Source: Rhodospirillales bacterium (GTDB taxonomy: Bacteria > Pseudomonadota > Gammaproteobacteria > Nevskiales > Nevskiaceae). From it: a stretch of DNA of 64,000 nucleotides. The notes under the pieces are model-generated. The model was given only the letters and a program-made list of their open reading frames with translations. It was not told where the DNA came from and did no database searches. Both the position numbers and the translations under genes were made by a program. Of this stretch, positions 8,613 to 17,070 are shown piece after piece. The DNA lies in contig CAJCJH010000086.1 in assembly GCA_903970615.1 (NCBI GenBank), positions 30,225-94,224 on the forward strand, given 5' to 3'. The stretch's first letter is position 1. Each line of letters begins with the position of its first letter.

Positions 8613-8641
8613 ATCGTACCCGCGCCGGACGAGTTTGTCAC
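8613..8641 (-). promoter_or_regulatory. Candidate internal promoter for acp-spt
   Basis: On the minus strand GTGACA (8641-8636) is followed after 17 bases by TACGAT (8618-8613), matching five and four of six bases of the sigma70 -35 and -10 boxes. It lies about 55 bases upstream of the ACP start, in the 148-base gap behind the SDR gene. A small GC hairpin (GGGC...GCCC followed by a T-rich run) sits just before it. By-eye match only. Confidence 0.35.
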
Positions 8642-8706
8642 AAAATCGAAACCGGGCTTTCGCCGCCCGCTTGAAAATATCATTGGCAATACGTCAGCCC
8701 GCGTAT

Positions 8707-9687
8707 TCAAGATCGATCTCGATCCGCAAGCCATCCCGTCTGCCGATACCAAGCAACAGCGGTACCAAATCCAGCGGCGAGATCGTATCTGGGCGAAAAT
8801 TTTGGCGATTCCGCTTGTTCGGCAGCGGATAGCGACCAGTCCTGATGCAGCAACTCGCGCAGTTTTTCGGTGTTGAGCATTTTCGGATAGCCGAGACGCC
8901 GGCCGAGGTCGCCGCAGCGCGCCGCCAACACCAGCGGCCAGCGCGGCAGCCGCCGGAATCGCGGATTGTGATTACCCACCGCCCGCGCGGCGGCGGCCAG
9001 GATTTCCTGCCAGCGGTAGCCGGCCGGCTGCGCGTCGGCCACCGCGCAGATTGCGCCGGTCGGCGTTGACGCCAGCAGATCAGCGATGGCCGTGACCAGA
9101 TCGCCAACATGAATCAACGCCATTCGCGCTGCCGGATTGCCTGGCACCCAGACGGTGCGATACTCGGCCAGCTGAAAAAAAATCAGCGTCTCCAGATCGC
9201 CGGGACCATACACCGCAGGCGGTCGCAGCACGGTTGCCTGCCGGCCGAGCACTTCGAGCGCGGCCTGCTCGCCAGCGGCTTTGCTGGCGGCATAAGCTGA
9301 GAGTGTGGGCTCGCGCGCGGCGAGGCTGGAGACCTGCAAAAACTGCGCATGCGGCGCGTAACGCTGAGTGGCTTGCGCCAGCGCGCGGGTGGCATCGCGG
9401 TTAACCGCCATGAACTGCGCGGTATTGACCGCCTTGATCAGCCCCGCCAGATGCACCACGGCATCGGCGCCGGTGACCAGTTCTCGCAGCGCCGCGACAT
9501 CGCCCAGTGTGCCGGGCACCACTTCGAGATCGACATCGCGCCAAGCCTGATTGACTGGATCGCGGCGCGTCAGAATGCGCACGCGATTGCCGCGCGTGGC
9601 CAGTTCGCGCACCAGGTGGCGGCCGACAAACCCGCTGGCGCCGGTCAACGCAATCAGCGGCCCGACTTCAGCTTGCGGCAACGGCAC
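8707..9687 (-). CDS. NAD(P)-dependent epimerase/SDR, candidate ceramide reductase (CerR)
   Basis: An extended short-chain dehydrogenase of about 326 residues. The Rossmann motif TGASGFVGRHLVREL starts near residue 14, and the catalytic tyrosine/lysine motif is YAASK. DAVVHLAGL matches the usual NAD-binding strand. In bacterial sphingolipid loci this epimerase-like gene reduces the 3-keto group after N-acylation (ceramide reductase, CerR), differing in order from the eukaryotic route. The start is GTG at 9687, so its first 20 bases overlap the end of the acyl-AMP ligase gene, indicating tight coupling. Other substrates (sugar epimerase, 3-beta-HSD-like) are possible, but context favours the lipid role. 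Confidence 0.8.
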   Translation of the reverse strand: MPLPQAEVGPLIALTGASGFVGRHLVRELATRGNRVRILTRRDPVNQAWRDVDLEVVPGTLGDVAALRELVTGADAVVHLAGLIKAVNTAQFMAVNRDATRALAQATQRYAPHAQFLQVSSLAAREPTLSAYAASKAAGEQAALEVLGRQATVLRPPAVYGPGDLETLIFFQLAEYRTVWVPGNPAARMALIHVGDLVTAIADLLASTPTGAICAVADAQPAGYRWQEILAAAARAVGNHNPRFRRLPRWPLVLAARCGDLGRRLGYPKMLNTEKLRELLHQDWSLSAAEQAESPKFSPRYDLAAGFGTAVAWYRQTGWLADRDRS

Positions 9688-11407
9688 GCTTGAGCTCGAA
9701 CGCCCCTTGCAGATACAGCATCTTCGCTTTTGCGCGGCTCAGCTTGCCGGAGGAAGTCTGCGGCAAGGCGCGCGGCGAAACCGCCACCACCACGGCTTCC
9801 ACGCCATGCCGCTGCCTCAGCACGCCGGCCACCGCATCGCGCAGCGCGTCGCGTGCGCCGACATCGGCAACACGGCATTCAAACAGCACAACAACGTTCT
9901 CGCCCGCGCCGGCGTCCACCGCGAACGCCGCAACATCGCCGCTGCGCAGGGCGCTGACTTCGCTTTCGGCAGTCCACTCCAAGTCCTGCGGCCAGATGTT
10001 GCGGCCGTTGAGAATGATCAGATCCTTGGCGCGCCCGGTGATGACCACTTCGCCTTCGGTGAGATAGCCGAGGTCGCCGGTGTTGAGCCAACCATCGGCC
10101 GAGAGGATTTTCGCCGTCTCTTCCGGATGCCCGAAGTAGGCTTCCATCAAGCTCGGGCCGTGCACGTAAATCACGCCGACGCGGCGATCGGGCAGCGGGC
10201 GGTTGAAATCATCACGCACTTCGAGCCGATGGCCGGGCAGGATGCGGCCGCAATGCACGAATTCGCGCGTGCGGCCGGCGCCGGCTGCGGGCGTGATCGC
10301 ACGATGTTCGCGTTCGAGCCGGTCGGTGTCGATCAAATCCGCGCGAATGCCCTGCCCCAGCGGCGCAAACGACAAGGCCAGCGAAGCTTCCGCCATGCCA
10401 TAGCTGGCGACGAAAGCTTGCGCGCGAAACCCGGACAGCGCAAAGGTATCGGCGAATTTCTGCAGCGGCTCCGGCCGCACCATGTCGCCGCCGATGCCGG
10501 CCGCACGCCAGCGCGAAAGATCGAGGTTTTCCGGCCCGGTTTTCTCGGCGCGGCGCGCGCAAAGTTCGTAGCCGAACGTCGGGCTGTACGACAGCGTGCC
10601 GCCGTTGCGCGAGATCAATTGCAGCCAGGTCAGCGGCCGCCGCGCGAATTCGCGCGTGTGCAGATAATCGACCGAAATCTGGCAGGTTAGCGGCGTCAGC
10701 AGAAAGCCCACCAAGCCCATATCGTGATACAGCGGCAGCCACGAAATGCAGCGGTCTGTCGGCCCGATTTGCAGACCGTGCGCGGCAATGCCGCCCATGT
10801 TCGCCAGCACCGCGCGATGCGTCACCGCAACCCCGCGCGGAAACCGCGTGCTGCCAGAAGAAAATTGCAGGTAAGCGAGATCACTGGCTTTGAGCGGCGG
10901 CAAGGCGCCGCTCGCCGGCGCGATCGTATCGAATTTCGCCAGCGTGCCGCAGACCACGAGCGGCAAGCCGGCGCAGGCTTCGAGCAGCATGTTTTCGAGC
11001 GCGGCCGGCGCCAGTGCCGCCGTCGCCGCCGCACTCTCGACCATACGGCGGATATGCTGCAAATAATGGTCCTTGCCGCCGAGCGCGGCCGGCAAAGGCA
11101 GCGGTGCGGGCACCATGCCGGCGTACTGGCAGGCGAAAAAAGTGCGGACGAAATCGCCCTCGTTTTCGGCGATAATGGCGATGTGATCGCCCGGCTTGAG
11201 GCCCGCGCCAAGCATGCGTCGCGCCAGTTGCAAGGCCTGCTGGCGCAGCTGCGCATACGGCAGGGCTTCGAGCAGCTCGCCTTTGCCCGAATAGAAATTC
11301 AGCCCGGCATCGCCTGTCGCCGCGTAATCCAGCGCTTCGCCGAGCGTTGCGAAACTGCTGCCGTTGCGAAACGGCAAGCCACTCGAACTGGGCGTGCAAT
11401 TATTCAT
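9668..11407 (-). CDS. Fatty acyl-AMP ligase / acyl-ACP synthetase (FAAL-like)
   Basis: A 579-residue adenylate-forming enzyme, first gene of the sphingolipid operon. The phosphate-binding loop is SSGSTRFPRGVAVTH, the FAAL/AMP-ligase hallmark is WLPLYHDMGLVGFL, and the hinge and C-terminal domain include GWLNTGDLGYL, GRAKDLIILNGRNIWPQDLE and PQTSSGKLSRAKA, whose Lys is the adenylation lysine. These enzymes activate a fatty acid as acyl-AMP and hand it to an ACP; the cognate ACP would be the one at 8295-8558. Caulobacter sphingolipid loci carry a comparable synthetase. The closest alternative is a long-chain acyl-CoA synthetase. It is transcribed away from the DUF815 gene, with a candidate promoter in the intergenic region. 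Confidence 0.86.
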   Translation of the reverse strand: MNNCTPSSSGLPFRNGSSFATLGEALDYAATGDAGLNFYSGKGELLEALPYAQLRQQALQLARRMLGAGLKPGDHIAIIAENEGDFVRTFFACQYAGMVPAPLPLPAALGGKDHYLQHIRRMVESAAATAALAPAALENMLLEACAGLPLVVCGTLAKFDTIAPASGALPPLKASDLAYLQFSSGSTRFPRGVAVTHRAVLANMGGIAAHGLQIGPTDRCISWLPLYHDMGLVGFLLTPLTCQISVDYLHTREFARRPLTWLQLISRNGGTLSYSPTFGYELCARRAEKTGPENLDLSRWRAAGIGGDMVRPEPLQKFADTFALSGFRAQAFVASYGMAEASLALSFAPLGQGIRADLIDTDRLEREHRAITPAAGAGRTREFVHCGRILPGHRLEVRDDFNRPLPDRRVGVIYVHGPSLMEAYFGHPEETAKILSADGWLNTGDLGYLTEGEVVITGRAKDLIILNGRNIWPQDLEWTAESEVSALRSGDVAAFAVDAGAGENVVVLFECRVADVGARDALRDAVAGVLRQRHGVEAVVVAVSPRALPQTSSGKLSRAKAKMLYLQGAFELKRAVAAS

Positions 11408-11799
11408 GCGTTTGATGATTCGCTCGGTGATTCGTGTAGAGCATCGCCTGCTGAAGTGGAACCCGCAGCCGGTGATGTTAACGCCGTCGTGCAGATGTCG
11501 TCTTGACTATCGATATTTGAAGATTTTGCGGCTGCGCGCGACCGATTTGATTCGGTTCGAGCGGATTTTTACATCTCCCGGTTTGAATGGCGCAGCAGAT
11601 TTTAGCTGCTGAATCATTCCTTACAATTATTTTACAACTTAGCTGCAGCCACGGCATCCTTCGCGCCAGATTCGCCGGTAATGGATTCGATAGCAAGGCG
11701 CGAAGTCCCGCGATCCGGCGCGCCGAGCGATTAAAATCGCTAGTCCAGCCGATCGACGTTCGATCCACTCTCTAATCCATTCTGTCTTGCCATTCTGTC
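11408..11799. other. Divergent intergenic region between the sphingolipid operon and the DUF815 gene
   Basis: A 392-base gene-free stretch, noticeably AT-richer than its neighbours around 11500-11640. It holds a candidate minus-strand promoter at 11599-11626. A weaker plus-strand pair lies at TTGATT (11547) and TACATC (11570). I see no convincing ORF, tRNA or terminator. Both flanking genes read outwards, so regulation of the lipid operon most likely sits here. Confidence 0.6.
11599..11626 (-). promoter_or_regulatory. Candidate promoter of the sphingolipid operon
   Basis: On the minus strand TTGTAA (11626-11621) and TAAAAT (11604-11599) are separated by 16 bases, in an AT-rich patch of otherwise GC-rich DNA. 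It lies about 190 bases upstream of the acyl-AMP ligase start, leaving a long leader. By-eye match only. Confidence 0.4.
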
Positions 11800-12573
11800 G
11801 TGAATTCCGAACCCACCCGCAGCGCACTCGCTTACCGCTGGCGCAACGCGGCATTAGCGCCGATCGTTCATCCGCAATTGCAAGCGCTCGATGAACTGCT
11901 CGGCATCGCGCGGCAGAAAACCGAACTGCTCGCCAACACGCGCCATTTCGTCGCCGGCCGACCAGCCAACCATGCGCTGCTGACCGGCAGCCGCGGCACC
12001 GGAAAATCCTCGCTGGTGAAAGCGATGCTCAGCGAATTCGGGCAACACGGATTACGTCTGGTGGAAGTGCCCGCACACGAGCTCACCGACCTGCCGGACA
12101 TCGTTGCGCCGCTGCGCGAGCGCGCCGAGCGCTTCATTCTTTATGTCGACGATTTCTCGGTGCAGGCCAACGATCCGGCGCTGGCCGCACTCAAAGCTGC
12201 GCTCGATGGCGGCATTGAGGAAGCGCCGGACAACGTACTGATTTACGCCACCAGCAATCGCCGTCACCTGATGCCGGAGTTCAAACACGAGAACGACGAA
12301 TATCGTTTCCAGGAAGGCGAACTGCATCCCGGCGAAAGCAGCGAAGAGAAGATTGCACTGTCCGAACGCTTTGGACTCTGGCTATCGTTTCCGCCGTTCA
12401 ATCAGGAACAGTTTCTCGATGCGGTACGCTTGCACCTGCGCCGGCTCGGCTGCGAAATCTGGAACGAAGAAGTCGAGAAAGCTGCGCTGCGCTGGGCGCT
12501 GGGCCGCGCCTCGCGTTCGGGCCGCGTGGCGATGCAATTCGCGCGCGATTTTGCAGCGCGCGCCGCAGATTGA
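11800..12573 (+). CDS. DUF815-family P-loop ATPase
   Basis: A 257-residue soluble ATP-binding protein. Walker A is LTGSRGTGKSSLVKAML (residues 62-78), Walker B-like FILYVDDFSV, and the sensor-like segment is NVLIYATSNRRHLMPE. These patterns match the DUF815 AAA-like family, which is conserved in many proteobacteria but of unproven function. The start is GTG at 11800; no strong Shine-Dalgarno is visible. It is transcribed divergently from the sphingolipid operon and convergent with the acyl-CoA-binding protein gene. There is no evidence that it belongs to the lipid pathway. Confidence 0.85.
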   Translation: MNSEPTRSALAYRWRNAALAPIVHPQLQALDELLGIARQKTELLANTRHFVAGRPANHALLTGSRGTGKSSLVKAMLSEFGQHGLRLVEVPAHELTDLPDIVAPLRERAERFILYVDDFSVQANDPALAALKAALDGGIEEAPDNVLIYATSNRRHLMPEFKHENDEYRFQEGELHPGESSEEKIALSERFGLWLSFPPFNQEQFLDAVRLHLRRLGCEIWNEEVEKAALRWALGRASRSGRVAMQFARDFAARAAD

Positions 12574-12636
12574 AGAGAGATTTTTCGCGCGAGCTGAACC
12601 GCCATGAGCCGGCCGTAATACTAGCCCGCAGCCACG

Positions 12637-12894
12637 TTAGCCGAGCAGCTTTTTCACCTTGGCGATGTATTGCTTCATCGCATCGTCCTGGCTGGTGCCC
12701 TTGAGCTTGGTCCAGGCATCGAACTTGGCGCGGCCCACCATATCGAGCATGCCAGGACGGCTGCCGCTCGCATCGCCTTCCGAGCCTTGCTTGAACAGCG
12801 AATACAGCGCGAGCAAATCCTCGTTGCCGGGGCGCTTGGTCAGCGTTTTCACGTCTTTCTGCGCTTTGGCGAATTCTGCTTTCAGGTCTGCCAT
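12637..12894 (-). CDS. Acyl-CoA-binding protein (ACBP)
   Basis: An 85-residue four-helix ACBP. Family signatures are visible: LKAEFAKAQKDVKTLTKRP at the N terminus, LLALYSLFKQGSEGDASGSRPGM with the conserved Tyr and Lys that bind the CoA phosphate, and KFDAWTKLKGTSQDDAMKQYIAKVKKL. It would bind long-chain acyl-CoA in the cytoplasm. Single-domain ACBPs occur sporadically in bacteria. In eukaryotes ACBP stimulates ceramide synthase by presenting acyl-CoA, so its position 1.2 kb from a sphingolipid operon is suggestive but not proof of a link. It is monocistronic here and convergent with the DUF815 gene. Confidence 0.92.
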   Translation of the reverse strand: MADLKAEFAKAQKDVKTLTKRPGNEDLLALYSLFKQGSEGDASGSRPGMLDMVGRAKFDAWTKLKGTSQDDAMKQYIAKVKKLLG

Positions 12895-13043
12895 GAACGG
12901 TCCTCGTTAATTTTATAAAGTTGTTGCGATCGATCCGCGGATGCTGTTCATCGATAGTGATGATGAGCTTTCGATTGATTACGCGATGCTGGACTCGACG
13001 GATGTAAGCCTCACTGACGAATCCGCACCAGTTTACGAAACCT

Positions 13044-13532
13044 TCAACGCCGTTGCAGCGTTATGAAAGCGTAAGCGTGCGCGTGACGCACATCCGCTGC
13101 GTGCTCCTCGCGCGCGGTCTCCAGCCATTCGACAGGATCGATCGGCGGAAAAAAAGTATCGCCTTCAACTTGTGCATGAACGCGTGTGAGTTCCAGCCGC
13201 GTCGCCAGCGGCAAAGTCTGTTGGTAAAGCTGAGCGCCGCCGATCACCAGCAATTCACCTTCGGCCTTAGCCGCGAGCGCGTGCTCAAGATTTGCGAACA
13301 CTTCAACGCCGGTGGGCGCTACGAAGCTGGCATCGCGCGTCAACACCCAATTGCGGCGGCCATCGAGCGGCTTGCCGAGTGAAGCCCAGGTGCGGCGGCC
13401 CATCAGGATGGTGTTGCCGAGGGTCAACTTGCGGAAGCGTTTCAGATCGTCCGGCAAGCGCCACGGCAGATCGCCATCGCGGCCGATGGTGTGGTTTTCG
13501 GCGAGTGCGGCGATCAGCACAAGCGGGCTCAT
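13044..13532 (-). CDS. folA: Dihydrofolate reductase
   Basis: A 162-residue type I DHFR, close to the family's usual length. The N-terminal VLIAALAENHTIGRDGDLPWRLPDDLKRF contains the Met20-type loop and the catalytic acid in LPDDL. NTILMGRRTWASLGKPLDGRRNWVLTRD is the NADPH-binding region, and ELLVIGGAQLYQQTLPLATRLELTRVHAQVEGDTFFP the conserved C-terminal half. It reduces dihydrofolate, which the nearby thymidylate synthase generates. The order lgt - tautomerase - thyA - serine hydrolase - folA keeps the common lgt-thyA-folA neighbourhood with one lipoprotein gene inserted 26 bases upstream. Confidence 0.97.
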   Translation of the reverse strand: MSPLVLIAALAENHTIGRDGDLPWRLPDDLKRFRKLTLGNTILMGRRTWASLGKPLDGRRNWVLTRDASFVAPTGVEVFANLEHALAAKAEGELLVIGGAQLYQQTLPLATRLELTRVHAQVEGDTFFPPIDPVEWLETAREEHAADVRHAHAYAFITLQRR

Positions 13533-13558
13533 GTTCGTTGCGGCACTCGCATGCGGGC

Positions 13559-14698
13559 TTAACTGCGATTGAACAGTTGCAGGATCAGCGGCCGCACGCC
13601 GCTCTGGATTTCAGCGCCGGTGGTGACATTGCTCTGGATAAATAGAGCTGCCGCGTAGCCGACGTCGAGATCGACCCAGGGCGTCGAGCCGTACAAGCCA
13701 GGATCGCTGATTTCCGGACCGGCGCTGCCGGGATGCAGACTGTCCGCGGCAATGAACCAGCCGTAGGAATAGCCCGGTTGATCGCTGGTCTCCGGCGTGT
13801 AGGTGACTGGCAAGCCGGCGATCTGCGACTGACCATATTGATCGAGAAATTGCTTCGATAGCACCGCTTGCCCAGCCGTATTTTTCCCGCCATTCAGCAC
13901 GGCTTGCAGGAACAAGGCGTAGTCCTTCACCGAAGTATTTCCGCCGCCGGCGACATTCGGATTCGTCGCGTTACCCTCGGAGGCAAGGGAAAAACTGAAG
14001 CTCGACATGCCGAGCGGCGTGGCGATTCTCTGGTTGAAGAAATCCTGCCAGGCCAGCCCGGACAGAACTGTTGCGATATAACCCGCCACCTGATAATCCG
14101 ATCCGCCATAGCCGAATGCAGAGCCGGGCGTGGTTTCGAGCTTGGCGTTTGCTATGTTTTGCACGCAGTCGCGCATGGTGATGAGCACTGGTGTGTCGAG
14201 GCATGCCGGCTGGCCGGGCGCGAATAGATGCGGCAGGCCAGACGTATGATTCAGCAACATGCGCATGGTGATTGCGGCCTTGTCGGCGGGCCAAGTGATG
14301 GTGCCGTCAAAGTAATTGGAAACCGGCTGATCGAGATCAAACTCGCCCTGATCGGCCAGCGTGACGATCGCCGCGACTGTCGGCGCCTTCGACGCGGAAG
14401 CAATGGGAATAACGCTATCTTCGGTGAGGTTCCCGGCGGCATAGCTGAATACCGGACCATTTGCCGTGAGCAGGATGAAGGCCAATCCTGGCACGGTGCC
14501 ATTGTCCACGTAAGACTGTAGTTTAGCCTGCAGAACCGAGTAGTCCGTCGTCGTCGATGGCGGTGTTCCGCTTGAAGAACTGCCGCCGGAACTGCCCGCA
14601 GACCCGCTACCGGAACAGGCCGCCATCGACATCAGCACCAGCGACAGTGTCCAGGAATGCAAGCTTCTGCTGCGTAGCGTATTCATTGGCGTCGACAC
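13559..14698 (-). CDS. Serine hydrolase (beta-lactamase/class C PBP family), lipoprotein
   Basis: A 379-residue secreted protein. It opens with a signal peptide (hydrophobic core SWTLSLVLMSM) and a lipobox-like MAAC with Cys28, followed by a Ser/Gly-rich linker, so it is probably a lipoprotein. The catalytic SxxK is S101-A-S-K104. The second motif, normally YxN, is unclear (FGYGGSDYQVAG). MRMLLNHTSGLPHL and a PGYSYGWFI-type segment fit the serine hydrolase family (Pfam Beta-lactamase). The likely substrate is a peptide, ester or peptidoglycan fragment, not necessarily a beta-lactam. It lies between thyA and folA on the same strand, which looks like an insertion into a conserved pair. Confidence 0.82.
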   Translation of the reverse strand: MSTPMNTLRSRSLHSWTLSLVLMSMAACSGSGSAGSSGGSSSSGTPPSTTTDYSVLQAKLQSYVDNGTVPGLAFILLTANGPVFSYAAGNLTEDSVIPIASASKAPTVAAIVTLADQGEFDLDQPVSNYFDGTITWPADKAAITMRMLLNHTSGLPHLFAPGQPACLDTPVLITMRDCVQNIANAKLETTPGSAFGYGGSDYQVAGYIATVLSGLAWQDFFNQRIATPLGMSSFSFSLASEGNATNPNVAGGGNTSVKDYALFLQAVLNGGKNTAGQAVLSKQFLDQYGQSQIAGLPVTYTPETSDQPGYSYGWFIAADSLHPGSAGPEISDPGLYGSTPWVDLDVGYAAALFIQSNVTTGAEIQSGVRPLILQLFNRS

Positions 14699-14808
14699 CG
14701 TATTGACACCCCATCTATCACAACAATCTAGCCGCGTGAATCGGCGATTGTCGGCCTCACGGCAACTGCTTCCTCAACCGAAAGTTTACGCGCTCGCGGC
14801 TGCGCCGG

Positions 14809-15603
14809 CTAGATCGCAACCGGCGCCTTGATATGCGGCCACGGCTCGTATTCGCTGAGCTGGAAATCTTCCAGCTTGAACGCGAATAGATCACTCACTT
14901 CAGGATTCAGCCGCATGATCGGCAGCGGCTTGGGCGCGCGTGAAAGCTGTGTGCGCGCCTGTTCCAGATGGTTGGAATATAAGTGGCAATCGCCGCCGGT
15001 CCAGACGAAATCGCCGGGCTTGAGACCGACCACCTGCGCGATCATCAAGGTCAGCAAAGCATACGAGGCGATGTTGAACGGCACGCCGAGAAAAATATCC
15101 GCGCTGCGCTGATACAACTGGCAAGAAAGCTTACCGCCGGCGACGTAAAACTGGAACAGCGCGTGGCATGGCATTAACGCCATCTGATCGAGTTCGCCGA
15201 CATTCCACGCGGAGACCAGCAGCCGCCGCGAATCCGGCGTCTTGCGCAATTGTTCCAGCAGTTGCTGAATCTGGTCGATCTGGCGGCCATCGCCGGCAGG
15301 CCAGCTGCGCCATTGCTTGCCATACACCGGGCCGAGTTCGCCCTGCGCATCGGCCCATTCATTCCAGATCGAAACGCCATTTTCCTTCAGATAAGCGATA
15401 TTGGTTTCGCCGCGCAGGAACCACAGCAGCTCGACGATGATCGATTTCGTGTGCAGCTTTTTTGTCGTCAGCAGCGGGAAGCCTCGCGCCAGATCAAAGC
15501 GCATCTGATAGCCGAACACCGAGCGCGTACCGGTGCCGGTGCGATCGGTTTTCTCGTTGCCGTGTTCGAGCACATGGCGCATCAGATCCAGATACTGCTG
15601 CAT
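14809..15603 (-). CDS. thyA: Thymidylate synthase
   Basis: A 264-residue ThyA, the same length as the E. coli enzyme. The catalytic nucleophile is Cys146 in [12 protein letters not shown]. Arg residues of the phosphate site appear in [12 protein letters not shown] and [12 protein letters not shown]. The C-terminal end, [12 protein letters not shown], matches the usual closing segment. It methylates dUMP to dTMP using methylene-tetrahydrofolate and releases dihydrofolate for FolA. It sits 20 bases downstream of the tautomerase gene and follows lgt, as in many proteobacteria. Confidence 0.98.
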   Translation of the reverse strand: MQQYLDLMRHVLEHGNEKTDRTGTGTRSVFGYQMRFDLARGFPLLTTKKLHTKSIIVELLWFLRGETNIAYLKENGVSIWNEWADAQGELGPVYGKQWRSWPAGDGRQIDQIQQLLEQLRKTPDSRRLLVSAWNVGELDQMALMPCHALFQFYVAGGKLSCQLYQRSADIFLGVPFNIASYALLTLMIAQVVGLKPGDFVWTGGDCHLYSNHLEQARTQLSRAPKPLPIMRLNPEVSDLFAFKLEDFQLSEYEPWPHIKAPVAI

Positions 15604-15623
15604 CGATCAATCCCCCTGTTCGA

Positions 15624-16013
15624 TCAGACGTCGACCTTGAATCCGAGCGCGATATCCGCACCGGACTGACCGCCGCGCAAGCCCCAGTTTTCACGCGGCA
15701 CTTCGTGCAGAATCACTTTCACGTCCGTCGGCGCGATACCGAGCTCGCCCAGCCTTGCCACGATCTCTTTGTAGAGCGCGCGCTTGGCCTCGTTCGAGCG
15801 GCCGCTGAACAGGCTGATCTCGACCAGCGTGTAGTTTTCACTGGCATCTGCGCCGAGATTGAAATCGGCAGCCTCGAAAGTTTGCAGCCGCAAAGTGCGG
15901 TCGCGTTCGGGGATTTTGATCGCCGCCACCATCGCCGCGTGGACCGCTTCGATGATGGCACTGCGTTCAGCGGGCAGACGCGGCCGGCGGATCGAGATCA
16001 GCGTGCTCGGCAT
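15624..16013 (-). CDS. Tautomerase family protein
   Basis: About 129 residues. I place the start at ATG 16013, eight bases behind the lgt stop, because this leaves proline as the first residue after Met removal (PSTLISIRRPRL), the catalytic Pro1 of the tautomerase superfamily. The segments YTLVEISLFSGRSNEAKRALYKEIVARLGELGI and DVKVILHEVPRENWGLRGGQS match the two-motif tautomerase fold. A longer in-frame version starting within lgt would add a non-homologous tail. The substrate is unknown. It is co-oriented with lgt and thyA and probably cotranscribed. Confidence 0.85.
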   Translation of the reverse strand: MPSTLISIRRPRLPAERSAIIEAVHAAMVAAIKIPERDRTLRLQTFEAADFNLGADASENYTLVEISLFSGRSNEAKRALYKEIVARLGELGIAPTDVKVILHEVPRENWGLRGGQSGADIALGFKVDV

Positions 16014-16020
16014 GGCGCGT

Positions 16021-16833
16021 TCAAATCGTCGCGCGCGGCCGCGAGTAGCCGTAAGCCAAGAACGCGATTCCGCCAATAAACATTGGGATGCAGAGCTGCA
16101 TGCCCATCGTGAACCAGCCGCTGCCATAGAGGTAGCCGAGTTGCGAATCCGGCAGGCGTACGAATTCGATGCCGAAACGGAAGATAGCGTACATCACCAA
16201 AAACAGGCCGGTAATCGCAAACGGGGGGCGCGGCTTGCGGCCGTAAATCCACAGGATTGCCAGCAGGCTCAGGCCTTCGAGCGCGGCTTCGTACAACTGG
16301 CTCGGATGATGTGGCAGGTTGTCGCCGGCTTTCTGGAAAATCATGCCCCAGGGTTCGGTGGTAACCGCGCCCCAGAGTTCGCCGTTGATGAAGTTGCCGA
16401 TGCGCCCGGTAAACAAGCCGAAGGGGACAACAACCGCGATGAAATCCGCCACTTCGCTGACGCGCAGTTTGTGTGAGCGCGCGAACAGGAGGATCGCCAC
16501 CACCACGCCGAGCAAGCCACCATGAAATGACATGCCACCCTCCCAGATGCGGAAGATAGTGAGCGGATCCTGACCCGGCAGCCAGCGGCCCTGATCGTCG
16601 TAGGAATAGAACAGCAGATAGCCGATGCGGCCGCCGAGAATTACGCCCAGCACGACATAAAAAAGCACATCGGACACCCGCTCCTTCGACCAGTTCACAT
16701 GCGGCCAGCGCCCGCGCACGGTAGCGAGCCACCAACAGCCCCAGAAACCGAGCAGATACATCAGCCCGTACCAATGCACCTTGAGCGGGCCGAGATGCAC
16801 GGCGACGGGGTCGATATTCGGATGAACGAGCAT
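16021..16833 (-). CDS. lgt: Phosphatidylglycerol--prolipoprotein diacylglyceryl transferase
   Basis: A 270-residue polytopic inner-membrane protein. The Lgt signature GRIGNFINGELWGAVT is present. MSFHGGLLGVVVAILLFARSH carries the essential His-Gly-Gly segment. Hydrophobic segments cover most of the length, as expected for seven helices. Lgt transfers diacylglycerol from phosphatidylglycerol to the lipobox cysteine of prolipoproteins, the first step of lipoprotein maturation. It is the first gene of the lgt-tautomerase-thyA-hydrolase-folA run. The start is ATG 16833. No promoter stands out in the 237-base gap upstream. Confidence 0.97.
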   Translation of the reverse strand: MLVHPNIDPVAVHLGPLKVHWYGLMYLLGFWGCWWLATVRGRWPHVNWSKERVSDVLFYVVLGVILGGRIGYLLFYSYDDQGRWLPGQDPLTIFRIWEGGMSFHGGLLGVVVAILLFARSHKLRVSEVADFIAVVVPFGLFTGRIGNFINGELWGAVTTEPWGMIFQKAGDNLPHHPSQLYEAALEGLSLLAILWIYGRKPRPPFAITGLFLVMYAIFRFGIEFVRLPDSQLGYLYGSGWFTMGMQLCIPMFIGGIAFLAYGYSRPRATI

Positions 16834-17070
16834 GCGTAGTGGTGAGTTTGGAAGCGTGAAAAGTTGTTAATGAGAACTTTAACGAAGCACCGAATGGCGT
16901 CAGTTCGACCGGATTAAACCATTCGGATTGATCCTGCTACCGATCCAGATTTCAACTGGCCGCAACGATCACCAGACCGGCCGGGATTCATCTCCGACAG
17001 CAAGATTTTCCGACAGCATTCTAGTCGAGGCCGCAGCTATAAACGGTTTCAGTCGACGATCGGCAGGCCT

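Noticed and set aside
9551..10690. 379-codon plus-strand frame opposite the acyl-AMP ligase
   Set aside because: It lies antisense to a gene with full adenylation motifs, and its composition is that of a complementary-strand shadow.
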